64,000 bases of DNA from Ectothiorhodospiraceae bacterium BW-2. GTDB lineage: Bacteria; Pseudomonadota; Gammaproteobacteria; Thiohalomonadales; Thiohalomonadaceae. Numbering within the stretch: position 1 is the first letter of the stretch; each line of letters begins with the position of its first letter. The stretch covers positions 3,434,071 through 3,498,070 of the forward strand of contig CP032507.1 in NCBI GenBank assembly GCA_008375315.1, written 5' to 3'. Below the pieces are notes generated by a model, which made no database searches, was not told the origin of the DNA, and saw nothing but the letters and a program-made list of their open reading frames with translations. Below are positions 38,619 to 48,204 of this stretch, piece by piece. Both the position numbers and the translations under genes were made by a program.

Positions 38619-38977
38619 TGATCGAAAAACGCAATTTTAGCCGCATTAAGGTCGATGCCGACGCCGTGCTGAGCGTTGCCACCCACCACTACCGCTGCCA
38701 CATTATCGATATTTCGTTAAAAGGGGCGCTGCTAGAGCTAACCGATGAGGCTGCCGCTCTTAAGCCACAGATGGGCTGCACCCTACAGCTACAGCTCGCC
38801 GATAGCGATATTGTGATCGAGATGGCAGGCCACCTCGCCCACATTCATGCCCCCACCGTGGGTATCTGCTGCGAGAATATCGATCTCGACAGCATTACCC
38901 ACCTAAAACGGATCGTTGAGCTCAATTTAGGTAGCACCGAGCTACTAGAGCGGGAGTTAAAAGAGCTGATTGCCTAG
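38618..38977 (+). CDS. PilZ-domain c-di-GMP-binding protein
   Basis: 119 aa, single domain. The c-di-GMP motifs are present: KRNFSRI (RxxxR-type) at residues 4-10 and DISLKGALLE (DxSxxG) near 31. The ATG overlaps the FHA stop (TAATG), so the two are coupled. It is a candidate receptor for the diguanylate cyclases and phosphodiesterases encoded further right. Confidence 0.87.
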   Translation: MIEKRNFSRIKVDADAVLSVATHHYRCHIIDISLKGALLELTDEAAALKPQMGCTLQLQLADSDIVIEMAGHLAHIHAPTVGICCENIDLDSITHLKRIVELNLGSTELLERELKELIA

Positions 38978-38985
38978 TCAGCCAG

Positions 38986-39921
38986 CTACTTCAAAAAATA
39001 GGTCTCGCTAATGGCCTGATTGATCTTAATTAGCGCCAGCTCTAACTCATCAATAAACTGGTGTAGCTGCGCCTGATCCATCAGATCGGGGTGGGAGATC
39101 TGAATCATCTCCAGCATCTGTGCCACTCGTAACAGTGGCCTATCCCGCTTCGGCAGCCGCTGCAGACAGCCGTTGACCTCAGAGACGGTATGGTAGAGCG
39201 CTCGCGGAAAGAGCCGCTCTTTAAACAGAAACTTTAGCACATCAAAGCGCCGCACCCGTGACTGCATCGCCCGCCGATAGGCCTGATAGGCAGAGAGCGA
39301 CTTTAACAGCGTCATCCACTGAATATTCTCAAAAGTCGCTAGCTCCTCCTGCCCGGTCTCAGGGAGTGTCGTTACCGAGCGAACATCGATAATTCGTAGT
39401 GTCATATCGGTGCGCTCTAAATTGCGCCCCATCTTTAAAAACTCATACCCCTCATCGTGAATCATCGTACCGGCTAGCAGTCCGGTAATCTGCTGCACCC
39501 GACTGATAATCTGATTTAAGTAGTCGTGACGATAGCGACGCTCAATACCGCGATAGGCGCTATCGCGAGCATAGATCCGTAGTTCGTTAATCTGCTCCCA
39601 CGCCTCCTTAGGCAGATAGTCGCGCACGGTACGAATATCCTCTCGCGCCGCCTCTAGTGACGATAGCATGGAGCCGGGATTCTCGGGATCGTTAAGTAAG
39701 AAGGTGATCACCGAACGCTCATCGTACTGCTCATAGCGCTGGCAGTAGAGCTCATCTGCACTGCCGATGGTGATCATCGGCTTCCACCCCGGGCGCAGCT
39801 TCAGTGGCAGATCCATGAGTAGATTGCTATTGACCAAGATCAGTCTAGCCCCATTTTCGACCCGCTCCAGATAACGCGCCATCCAGTAGAGGTTCTCTGC
39901 AACACGAGACAGCATCATCAC
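38986..39921 (-). CDS. Alpha-E domain protein (DUF403)
   Basis: 311 aa, helical, beginning MMMLSRVAENLYWMARYLER, the signature of alpha-E proteins, with repeated RxxE motifs (RDSAYRGIERRYRHDYL). These are always paired with a circularly permuted ATP-grasp ligase, thought to make a small peptide or modify proteins; product unknown. The start overlaps the ATP-grasp stop by 4 bp. The transglutaminase often completing this cluster is absent here. Confidence 0.9.
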   Translation of the reverse strand: MMMLSRVAENLYWMARYLERVENGARLILVNSNLLMDLPLKLRPGWKPMITIGSADELYCQRYEQYDERSVITFLLNDPENPGSMLSSLEAAREDIRTVRDYLPKEAWEQINELRIYARDSAYRGIERRYRHDYLNQIISRVQQITGLLAGTMIHDEGYEFLKMGRNLERTDMTLRIIDVRSVTTLPETGQEELATFENIQWMTLLKSLSAYQAYRRAMQSRVRRFDVLKFLFKERLFPRALYHTVSEVNGCLQRLPKRDRPLLRVAQMLEMIQISHPDLMDQAQLHQFIDELELALIKINQAISETYFLK

Positions 39922-41378
39922 TCACTCTCCTCCACAATCCAAGTATCCTTGCTTCCCCCCCCCTGCGAGGAGTTCACTACCGTTGAGCCGCGACGCATCG
40001 CTACTCGGGTTAAGCCCCCGGTGGTAATGGCCACACTCCCCTCCATACCGCTCAAAATAAAGGGGCGCAGATCGATGTGTCGCGCCTCAAAACGGTTCTC
40101 AATCACCGTCGGGGTGGTCGAGAGACAGAGCATCGGTTGGGCGATATAGTTGCGCGGGTTTTTATTGATTAGCTGCCGAAACTGCTCTCTCTCCGCCTGC
40201 TCGGCATGGGGTCCGATGAGCATGCCATAGCCACCCGACTCGTTAGCCGGTTTTACCACTAACTGCTCTAAGTGGTGCAGCACATAGTCGCGCTGTTCAA
40301 CATCGTCACAGAGGTAGGTCGGTACATTATCGATTAGCGGCTCTTCGTTCAGATAGTAGCGCACCATGTCGGGAACATAGGCATAGACGACCTTATCATC
40401 GGCCACTCCCGCCCCAGGGGCGTTCACTAGCGTCACCCGACCCGCCTTCCAAGCCCGCATCAGCCCCGGCACCCCGAGCACCGAGTCGGGGTGAAACAGC
40501 TCCGGGTCGAGAAAGAGATCATCGATGCGGCGATAGATCACATCGACCCGCGCATGGCCGCTAATGGTGCGCATATAGACGCAGTCATCGTCACCGACCA
40601 CTAAATCGCGCCCCTCTACTAGCTCTGTCCCCATCTGTTGGGCCAAATAGGCGTGTTCGAAATAGGCCGAGTTGTAGATGCCGGGGGTGAGCACCACAAT
40701 TTCGGGTCTCTCCTGCCCCTCCGGTGCCATCGAACAGAGCATATCATAGAGCTGTGAGGGGTAGTCATCGACTGGCAAAATGGTATGCTGCTCAAACAGC
40801 TCTGGGAAGGTGCGCTTCATAAGGTGGCGATTTTCGAGCATATAGGAGACGCCGGAGGGGACACGCAGATTATCCTCCAGCACATAGACCTTGCCCTGAT
40901 CGTCTCGTACCAGATCGCTGCCACAGATATGGGCCCAAATATGGCCCGGGGGGGAGACGCCGACACACTCAGGGCGAAAGTTACTAGAGCTATCGAGAAT
41001 ATGGCGCGGGACAATTCCCTCATTCACAATCTGCTGCTGGTGGTAGAGATCGTCGATAAAGTGGTTCAGCGCCCTAACCCGCTGCCGCAATCCCGCCTCA
41101 ATCTGACGCCACTCAGAGGCGGCAATAATGCGTGGAATGACATCGAACGGCCAGGCACGGTCAATACTGCGCCCCTCATCTTCTGAGTAGAGGGTAAAGG
41201 AGATCCCCATCACCTGAATCGCTAAGTTAGCGGCATTAATTCGCTCACTCAGCTCGATATCGGTCAGACGGTTAAAGTACTCTCCTACCTGCCTAGCCGC
41301 AGAACGAAACCGCCCCTGAGTATCAATTAACTCATCAAAACAGCCGTTACTACGGTAGTGGTGCCATCGCTCGTTCAT
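39918..41378 (-). CDS. Circularly permuted ATP-grasp ligase (DUF404/DUF407 type)
   Basis: 486 aa. Conserved text: RIIAASEWRQIEAGLRQRVRALNHFIDDLY, LEDNLRVPSGVSYMLENR, LTPGIYNSAYFEHAYLA, VIYRRIDDLFLDPE, VNAPGAGVADDK and VVKPANESGGYGM, the last a nucleotide-binding loop. The family predicts carboxylate-amine ligation with ATP; the substrate is not known. Translationally coupled to the alpha-E gene. Confidence 0.92.
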   Translation of the reverse strand: MNERWHHYRSNGCFDELIDTQGRFRSAARQVGEYFNRLTDIELSERINAANLAIQVMGISFTLYSEDEGRSIDRAWPFDVIPRIIAASEWRQIEAGLRQRVRALNHFIDDLYHQQQIVNEGIVPRHILDSSSNFRPECVGVSPPGHIWAHICGSDLVRDDQGKVYVLEDNLRVPSGVSYMLENRHLMKRTFPELFEQHTILPVDDYPSQLYDMLCSMAPEGQERPEIVVLTPGIYNSAYFEHAYLAQQMGTELVEGRDLVVGDDDCVYMRTISGHARVDVIYRRIDDLFLDPELFHPDSVLGVPGLMRAWKAGRVTLVNAPGAGVADDKVVYAYVPDMVRYYLNEEPLIDNVPTYLCDDVEQRDYVLHHLEQLVVKPANESGGYGMLIGPHAEQAEREQFRQLINKNPRNYIAQPMLCLSTTPTVIENRFEARHIDLRPFILSGMEGSVAITTGGLTRVAMRRGSTVVNSSQGGGSKDTWIVEESE

Positions 41379-41494
41379 GGGGGTAAAACTCCTTTAACCG
41401 CTCTTAAACGGCTGCCAATATCAAACATGTCGTGGGAGTTTCAAATCATAACCCCGATTTATGCTTTTGTCATTATCGATAACGACTTTGGAGG

Positions 41495-44400
41495 CTATCG
41501 CAGTAACTTCTCCAGCGCTGCTAAGAGTTGATCTCGCTGCTGTTGTAGCTGTTGTAGCTGCTGCACCTGTTCGACCTCTCCCTCTCCTTTTTGATGCGAC
41601 ACCTGTTGCAATAGCGCTATCGCCCGCTGGTGGATAGCGGTATGCAGTTTTATGATATGGGCAGTCGTTGCAGCATCGGTATCGGTGTAGGGTGCTAGCC
41701 CCTGTGCGGCCACCCATTTACCAAAACGGCACTGGTGCGGCTCCAGAGCTGGGGGGGACGGCTGCTGCTCTAGCAGATGGCGCTCTAGGGCGCTTATCCA
41801 AGCGCGATGCTCTACCATCGCAAACAGCAGAGGTAGTTCGTGACGCTCTACCCGTCTTATCTGAGCACAAGCGGCATCGTGCTGCCACTGCGCTAGCCAC
41901 TGCGCTACTGCTGCAGCTGGCATCGGTCGAGAGATCGCATACCCCTGCCCTAATAGACAGCCTAGCCTTAGCAACATCTCGCCATGGGCACGAGTCTCCA
42001 CCCCTTCAGCAATTAGCTGGCGCTGAAACGACTCGGCTAGGCCAACAATCCCCTCCAAAATCGCCAAGTCATCGACACTCTCCAACATATCGCGCACAAA
42101 GCTCTGATCGATTTTAAGGAGCTGCGCCGGTAGCCGCTTCAAATAGGTTAACGAGGCGTATCCGGTTCCAAAATCGTCCAGCGCAAAGGTGACCCCAAGC
42201 GCCTGGCAGGCGTCAATCGTCGCTGAAACGAGCGAGATATCCTCCAACGCACTCGACTCCAACACCTCTAGCTCTAGCTGGATGGCGACATCTGGATGGC
42301 GTGTAAGTGCTAATTCGAGCTTATCGACAAAGTCGCGTTCCAGAAAGTGGCGTCCGGCAATATTGACACTAACCGGTAGCTTGATCCCCTGCCTCTGCCA
42401 CTGCTCCATCTGCGATAGCGCACTCTCCACCACCCACTCACCGACCTCAATAATTAACGAATGGTTCTCTATCTGTGGTAAGAAGGCGGCCGGTGGCAGT
42501 AATCCCCGCTGCGGGTTCTGCCACCGAATGAGCGCCTCAAAACCGATCACTTCCCCGCTGTGCATATTCACCTTCGGCTGATAGAAGAGCACAAACTCCT
42601 GCCGCTCTAGCCCTTGGCGAATCCTCTCTATCGACTCATGCCGTCCTCGCATTTGGCGGTCGTGCTCGGCATCAAAGAGATGGTAGCGATTTTTGCCCTG
42701 CTGTTTGGCGATATACATCGCCTGATCGGCCTGTCGCAACAAGAGATCCGCATCGACCTCTTCGTTCTGCGGATAGTAGGTCACCCCTAGGCTGGCCGAT
42801 ATCTGTAGCCGACTCCCCTCAATCTGCATAGGCTTAGCTGCAGCGTGCAGCACACGCTGCAATAGCGGCAGACAGTCATCACATGGCTCGACCTCCAGCA
42901 GCACCGCAATAAACTCATCGCCACCGATACGGGCGAGTGTGTCCCCCTCTCGTAACGCCGATTTCATCCGCTGTGATAGCTCGACTAACACCCTATCGCC
43001 GATAGCGTGGCCGTAGTTATCGTTAATCTGCTTAAAACCATCCAGATCAAGATAGACCACCGCTAACCGACTCTGATGGCGCTGTGAGTGCGCAAGCGCC
43101 TGTGCCATGCGATCGTTGAGGAGGACTCGGTTCGGCAGGTGGGTTAACGCATCGTAGTGGGCGATATGCTCTAGCTGCTGCTGATGCTGCTTTAGTAAGG
43201 AGATATCGGAAAAGAGCGCCACATAACGACTAATCTGACCATGGTCATCATAGATGGCACTAATCGTCAGCAGCTCTGGATAGACATCACCGCTCTTACG
43301 CCGATTCCATATCTCGCCACTCCACCGCCCCTGCTCTATTAAAGAGCACCACATCGCCTGATAGAAGCGATGGCTATGGCGACCGGAGGCAAGAATGTGG
43401 TGAGTTTGACCGAGCACCTCTTGGCGCGAATAGCCGGTAATACGGCTAAAGGCGCGGTTGACATCGATAATAGTCCCCCTCGCATCGGTAATCGAAATTC
43501 CTTCGCTCGCATGTTCAAACACACTCGCCGACTGCCGTAGCTGCTCCTCTATCTGCTTGCGTTCAGTAATATCACGCACCAGCGCCACGATCTGCTCTCC
43601 TCGATTGAGCACCATCTGTCTTAGATTGACCTCAACCCAAAATAGGGTGCCCTCTAGCCGCCGCGCCTGCCAATCGAAGCTCTGCGGCCCGTCAGTTCGC
43701 ACGCGAGCGATATGCGCTAGCGCCTCTTTAAGTGAGTAGGGCGGATGGTTGCTGCTCATCTCCGCTAGAGTGAGAGTTAACGCCTGCTGCCGACTACAGC
43801 CATACATTTCACACATACGACGATTGACATCCAGCACCGCCCCGGTATCGGCATCAAGGATAAAGATAGCATCGCCTGCGGCATCAAAAATGGCGCGAAA
43901 GCGGTTCTCACTCTCGGCTAGCGCCTCAACCCGCTCGCGCACCATGCTGGTCATCGCGTTAAAATTATCGGCCAAGATACCGATCTCATCCTGTGTCGGC
44001 ACCTCAATTGGCTGACTATAGTTCCCAGCACTAACGCGGCGAGTTGCCGCAAGTAGCTGAGCAAGGTGGCGCGTGAGTAGATAGCCCGCTGAGGTCAGCA
44101 GCAGTAGCGAGAGAAATATTTCCAGCGCTGCAATTATCAGACTCTGTGTTAAGACCCGCCCCCGCAGCGTCAACAGCGCCTGTAGCGAGAGCCCGAAAGC
44201 CACCCGACCTACTTCGGTATCTCCCGAAAGGGTCAGGGGCGTGACGGTATCATAGGTTAGATCGTCTAGCGCCTCGGCCACGGAGCTATCAATATCCCCC
44301 ACCTCATGCCGCGCGATGCTACCGCTATGAGCTAGCAGCCGACCGCGCATATCGTAGAGAGTGAGATAGCGAAACTCACTCCTCTCGCCCCCTGAGAGCT

Positions 44401-44650
44401 GCGATAAAATCGCCTCAATCTCGCTATGATCGCGCTGAAACACCAGCCCCGCTAGCGAAGCGTTCAACAGCGGCGTCAGCGACTCTAAGCGCATCCGCGT
44501 CTGCGAGTCGAGCGCCTCGCTAACTAGCCGATAACTGTTCGCTAGCAGCAGCGACAACATTATCGCCTCAATGATAAGCGCGGTAACGACCAGTTTAAGG
44601 CGAATAGATCGCTGCCACGGCAGCTTCTCATCATGGTTAACCTCTGCCAT
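41495..44650 (-). CDS. Membrane GGDEF-EAL protein with PAS domains and C-terminal zinc-binding CZB domain
   Basis: 1051 aa. A periplasmic sensor region lies between helices at 18-38 and 168-192, followed by HAMP (about 190-245), two PAS domains (250-365, 375-485), GGDEF (RIGGDEF, motif 576-580), EAL (GFEALIRW, 703-710) and a C-terminal CZB domain (about 925-1000: EHRAWISALERHL, HQCRFGKW, LHTAIH). Both GGDEF and EAL signatures are intact, so synthesis, hydrolysis or both of c-di-GMP are possible; CZB suggests zinc control as in E. coli DgcZ. A Gln-rich coiled coil ends the protein. It lies 7 bp after the binding-protein gene. Confidence 0.92.
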   Translation of the reverse strand: MAEVNHDEKLPWQRSIRLKLVVTALIIEAIMLSLLLANSYRLVSEALDSQTRMRLESLTPLLNASLAGLVFQRDHSEIEAILSQLSGGERSEFRYLTLYDMRGRLLAHSGSIARHEVGDIDSSVAEALDDLTYDTVTPLTLSGDTEVGRVAFGLSLQALLTLRGRVLTQSLIIAALEIFLSLLLLTSAGYLLTRHLAQLLAATRRVSAGNYSQPIEVPTQDEIGILADNFNAMTSMVRERVEALAESENRFRAIFDAAGDAIFILDADTGAVLDVNRRMCEMYGCSRQQALTLTLAEMSSNHPPYSLKEALAHIARVRTDGPQSFDWQARRLEGTLFWVEVNLRQMVLNRGEQIVALVRDITERKQIEEQLRQSASVFEHASEGISITDARGTIIDVNRAFSRITGYSRQEVLGQTHHILASGRHSHRFYQAMWCSLIEQGRWSGEIWNRRKSGDVYPELLTISAIYDDHGQISRYVALFSDISLLKQHQQQLEHIAHYDALTHLPNRVLLNDRMAQALAHSQRHQSRLAVVYLDLDGFKQINDNYGHAIGDRVLVELSQRMKSALREGDTLARIGGDEFIAVLLEVEPCDDCLPLLQRVLHAAAKPMQIEGSRLQISASLGVTYYPQNEEVDADLLLRQADQAMYIAKQQGKNRYHLFDAEHDRQMRGRHESIERIRQGLERQEFVLFYQPKVNMHSGEVIGFEALIRWQNPQRGLLPPAAFLPQIENHSLIIEVGEWVVESALSQMEQWQRQGIKLPVSVNIAGRHFLERDFVDKLELALTRHPDVAIQLELEVLESSALEDISLVSATIDACQALGVTFALDDFGTGYASLTYLKRLPAQLLKIDQSFVRDMLESVDDLAILEGIVGLAESFQRQLIAEGVETRAHGEMLLRLGCLLGQGYAISRPMPAAAVAQWLAQWQHDAACAQIRRVERHELPLLFAMVEHRAWISALERHLLEQQPSPPALEPHQCRFGKWVAAQGLAPYTDTDAATTAHIIKLHTAIHQRAIALLQQVSHQKGEGEVEQVQQLQQLQQQRDQLLAALEKLLR

Positions 44651-44657
44651 GATCGCG

Positions 44658-45521
44658 TCAGTGCGGTAACGCTTTAAACAGGCGAAGTACGCCGGTAAAT
44701 GGGTCGAGTGAGCGCATCGTCTCCTCGTCTAACGGGCGAAAATCGATCTGCCCCGTCGTACTAAAATAGCGCTGCCCCGCGGCACTCGTGGCAAAAGAGA
44801 GCAGCGCCTGCCGTAGCTGCCGATAACGAGCCTCCCCTAGACGGGGATGGGAGAGGAGTAGAAATCCGGGCACCGACTCGGAGCGATAGATCTCCTTGAG
44901 CGCCGCCCTCTGAGCCTCTGGGGCTCGTTGCCATAAGATAGTACCGGTCGCCCCCGCATCGGCCTCGCCGCGCACGACCGCCTCAATGACATTAGAGAAG
45001 CTGGCGGTCTGAATAAACTCCACCTCCCGCTCCAGTTGCAAACCACGCAGCGCCAAGGCGTGGTTAACTAGCTGATAGGTCATAGAGAGCTTCGCGCCAA
45101 TAGCCAGTGAGTGGTGTTTCAGATCATCTAGCTGCTGCAGCGCCCCCTCTTTACGAGTCACGACCAGCACCTCAATCCTCCATCCGCTCTGCGCTAGCGG
45201 CTGAAAGGCGCTCTGCTTCTGCGCCAGCCGCCCTAGGTGGGGGGCGGTAAAGATCAGATCATAGTCGCCCCCTCGTGTCCTATCGATAAAAGCGTTAAAG
45301 TCGGGGGCAGAACGCAACTCCACTTCTCGACCTAACTGCTGCTGTAGGTAGTCGGCCAGTGGCGAGAAGTAGGTCACAATCTCACTCGGTGAGAGATAGG
45401 GGTAGATCCCAAAGACCAACGACTCACCCGGCGGCTCTGTCGCGGCCCATGCCGACGACCCCCACCCCAAACCCAACAACAGCCAAAGCAGCGCTAGGCT
45501 GCGGCGCAGATACGGCTCCAT
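44658..45521 (-). CDS. PhnD-like periplasmic substrate-binding protein
   Basis: 287 aa from the ATG at 45521 (AAGGAGG with 6 nt spacing), with a signal peptide ending SSAWA. The phosphate/phosphonate/phosphite-type binding fold is indicated by VFGIYPYLSPSEIVTYFSPL, DYDLIFTAPHLG, and VVRGEADAGATGTILWQ. No ABC permease or ATPase accompanies it; it is the first gene of a two-gene unit with the GGDEF-EAL-CZB protein, so ligand sensing for that protein is the likely role. Ligand unknown. Confidence 0.85.
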   Translation of the reverse strand: MEPYLRRSLALLWLLLGLGWGSSAWAATEPPGESLVFGIYPYLSPSEIVTYFSPLADYLQQQLGREVELRSAPDFNAFIDRTRGGDYDLIFTAPHLGRLAQKQSAFQPLAQSGWRIEVLVVTRKEGALQQLDDLKHHSLAIGAKLSMTYQLVNHALALRGLQLEREVEFIQTASFSNVIEAVVRGEADAGATGTILWQRAPEAQRAALKEIYRSESVPGFLLLSHPRLGEARYRQLRQALLSFATSAAGQRYFSTTGQIDFRPLDEETMRSLDPFTGVLRLFKALPH

Positions 45522-45760
45522 CTCCCCCCTCCTTCGTAATGCCATTCACTCGTGCCCCCCTTTGTGCTCAGATGGCCAAACGATAAGCACAGCCCCCTGC
45601 GGTAATGCGGGGACAAACTTTTTTTCAATCCTCCAATATTGCCACACCGACGCGATAATGACTACAGCCCCAGCTATCAATTTTATCCGTAAATAAAAAT
45701 TATTTTTAACCCCAGATAAGTCAAGAGGGCTAACCCTCCCTCCAGCGTCGAAAAGCTCTT

Positions 45761-45789
45761 TTGACAGTGAAAGCCCGATTAGTTACCAT
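45761..45789 (+). promoter_or_regulatory. sigma70-type promoter candidate
   Basis: TTGACA (45761-45766), a 17-bp spacer and TACCAT (45784-45789, four of six matches). It lies within the 306-bp intergenic stretch 45546-45851, which holds nothing else I recognise. The start point would be about 55 bp before the REC-REC gene. A second TTGACA near 45805 lacks a well-spaced -10. Confidence 0.45.
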
Positions 45790-45851
45790 TGGCTACCCCT
45801 AAAGGTTGACACAATTTCAATGTTATAACACTTTAACTATACGAAAACGAC

Positions 45852-47441
45852 ATGAGTGATTCTCCGCTGAATGAGACCCCGAGCACCTCTCACAATATCG
45901 AACTAAATCAGTTACATATCTTGCTGATAGAGACCCACCAGACGACTCGAATCAGCATTAAAAACCAGCTCTATAAGATGGGTATTCGTGATATCTCCCA
46001 AGCTCAGAGCTACGATGAGGCTAAAAAAGTGATTAACCGTCAGGAGTTCGAACTTAGTGCCATCGTCTGCGACTGGGATCTGGGCAATACCACCGGCCTA
46101 GAGCTCCTCAAAGAGCTGCGTGGCGGTGAGCGATACCGCTCGATTCCCTTTCTACTCATGGCCGCCACCAAAGTCAAAAGTGATATTATTCGCGCCATAC
46201 AGGCGGGGGTCAGCGGGGTTATGCTCAAACCCTTTAATGGCAAAACCCTGCAAGAGAAGCTACACCAACTCATCTATAGCCCCGAAAAGCGCCCCCTTTC
46301 GACCCGCTCCCCACAAGCAAAAGCTGACACAAACACCGCCCCCTCCCCCCGCTCCCCCCAAGAGAAGCGGAGCAAAATTTTGGTAGTCGATGATCAGCCC
46401 GACAATATTATGCTTATCGGCGATATTCTACAGGCTGACTACCGAGTTGTCGCCGCCACCGATGGCGAGAAATTTCTGCAAACAGTACAAAAAAATCCCG
46501 ATATTGAGCTCATCCTACTCGATATCATGATGCCGAAAATCAATGGTATCGATGCCTGCCGCGCCCTAAAGAGAAGACCAGAGTTTGAACACATTCCGGT
46601 GATTTTTGTGAGCGCACTCTCTGATGTCATTGATCTACAAAAAGGTTTTGCCGCCGGCGCGGTTGACTACATAACTAAGCCGATTGAGCCATCGATTCTA
46701 CTCGCTCGGGTCAAGGCCCATATCCACCTCAAACAGAGTATGGATAGCATGAAAAACGAGGTCGATACCCTAGCAGAGACCGCGCGGCTACAGCTCGAAA
46801 TGGAGCAGCTACACCACATCAACATGAAAAAACCGATCGCCGATCTACTAACCCGCACCCTCCGTCTTAGCAAAAGTCGCGGTATCGATGAGGAGGCGCG
46901 ACGGGAGCTAGAGCAAATCGGCCAAGACGCTAAACAGCTAATGCGTCAAGTCAACCGCACCCTAGTCCTGACCCAAATCGAAAATAACAGCTACCAACCC
47001 GACTGCAACTTAGTCAACTTGCGTGAAGTCATCGAGACGGTAAGTAGCGAACTAGCCAAATCGTCCCCCCTCAAACCCCAACTGAGCTGCCAAGGAGAGG
47101 GGATCATTCGGGCAGAGCAGCTACTGTGCCAATCCATCATCGAAAATATACTCCTTAGCGCCCTGACCATCGCGCCCAATCCAGCGACGATAACGATGCA
47201 GCTACAGGGGCTAAAAAAAGGGCAGCAGTTTACGGTGACAGTGCCAATCCTGCTCCACCGCACCCTAGTGGAGGAGTTTTTCCAGAAATTTACCCACGAA
47301 AAGGATGGCCTGCCGGGAAAAGCCTACTCCGCCCAACAGATGGCCAGACTACACGGTGGCGATCTAATCCTAGAGCAGCAGGGTGAGACGACACAGCTAC
47401 GGCTAACACTGCTAAATAACCCCACGATCTGCCGCGATTAA
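45852..47441 (+). CDS. Tandem-receiver protein with highly degenerate kinase-like C-terminus (paralogue)
   Basis: 529 aa, same plan as the protein at 25920-27434. Receiver 1 (about 20-145) has Asp in VCDWDLGN and LKPF; receiver 2 (about 175-290) has VVDDQPDNIML, LLDIMMPKING and TKPIEP. The C-terminal GHKL-like domain has lost the catalytic G1 aspartate (it reads TVTVPILL) and most of the G2 box, more than its paralogue. ATP binding is doubtful. It is followed after 6 bp by a membrane protein gene. Confidence 0.82.
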   Translation: MSDSPLNETPSTSHNIELNQLHILLIETHQTTRISIKNQLYKMGIRDISQAQSYDEAKKVINRQEFELSAIVCDWDLGNTTGLELLKELRGGERYRSIPFLLMAATKVKSDIIRAIQAGVSGVMLKPFNGKTLQEKLHQLIYSPEKRPLSTRSPQAKADTNTAPSPRSPQEKRSKILVVDDQPDNIMLIGDILQADYRVVAATDGEKFLQTVQKNPDIELILLDIMMPKINGIDACRALKRRPEFEHIPVIFVSALSDVIDLQKGFAAGAVDYITKPIEPSILLARVKAHIHLKQSMDSMKNEVDTLAETARLQLEMEQLHHINMKKPIADLLTRTLRLSKSRGIDEEARRELEQIGQDAKQLMRQVNRTLVLTQIENNSYQPDCNLVNLREVIETVSSELAKSSPLKPQLSCQGEGIIRAEQLLCQSIIENILLSALTIAPNPATITMQLQGLKKGQQFTVTVPILLHRTLVEEFFQKFTHEKDGLPGKAYSAQQMARLHGGDLILEQQGETTQLRLTLLNNPTICRD

Positions 47442-47447
47442 CCCGAC

Positions 47448-48200
47448 ATGAGCCCCACCCCCTCCAACTACTATTCGGTGCAGGTGACTAAAGTTAACCC
47501 GTACCACCTCGACATTCTCACTATTCAGCTCGAAAGCGAGCTACAGTTACCCCCTAAAGAGCTAAGAGAGGGCTTAGAGCATCCACCCTATCTCCTCCCC
47601 ATTGAGTTTGACTCCCTCGCCCAAGTCCGGCAGATCTGTCGCAAGATCAAAAATCACGGCTGTAAAGTAGCGGTAGAGCAGCACTACGATTTCGATAGTT
47701 TAGATATCGACAGCGATACCGAAGGGGACGGCTCGGAACCCTCCCCCTCACCGTGGCCAGATCGACTCTGGCGCTGGATGAGGTGGCTGATAGCGGCACT
47801 TATCATTGTAGCCGTTGGGGTTGGAAGTTGGCTGCTGCTACCAGACGATCCGCAGGAGGACTCGACAGCACAACCGCAGAGTAGCCCCCGCGCCCCCCCT
47901 CAGCCTCCGCCATTTTTATCCCAATCCGATACCGATCTCTCGCTATCAGAGCTCTTTACTCGAATCGACGAGCAGCAGCTCTCCATCACTGAGCGCCAAA
48001 ACTACTCAGAGCACTATCAACATCAGGCAGAGGAGAGTATGCAGCAGATGGTTGGTTTTCTCACTTTTGCAATCGCCTTTAACCCCAATAACTACCGCGC
48101 TTGGAAAAAATTACACCACACCTATCTCACCATGGGCATGAGCGTTAAAGCCGATGAAGCCGATGAGATAGTCAGCCGCTTTCCGGTGGTTCCTGAGTAG
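47448..48200 (+). CDS. Unrecognised single-pass membrane protein
   Basis: 250 aa, no family recognised. Residues 8-80 look like a small alpha/beta domain (YSVQVTKVNPYHLDILTIQL, PYLLPIEFDSLAQVRQICRK). An acidic, Pro/Ser-rich link leads to one membrane helix (about 112-132), a Pro-rich linker, and a helical C-terminal domain with TPR-like text (AFNPNNYRAWKKLHHTYLTMG). It starts 6 bp after the REC-REC gene and is probably translated with it, so a role as its membrane partner is reasonable but unproven. Confidence 0.6.
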   Translation: MSPTPSNYYSVQVTKVNPYHLDILTIQLESELQLPPKELREGLEHPPYLLPIEFDSLAQVRQICRKIKNHGCKVAVEQHYDFDSLDIDSDTEGDGSEPSPSPWPDRLWRWMRWLIAALIIVAVGVGSWLLLPDDPQEDSTAQPQSSPRAPPQPPPFLSQSDTDLSLSELFTRIDEQQLSITERQNYSEHYQHQAEESMQQMVGFLTFAIAFNPNNYRAWKKLHHTYLTMGMSVKADEADEIVSRFPVVPE

Positions 48201-48204
48201 CTCT

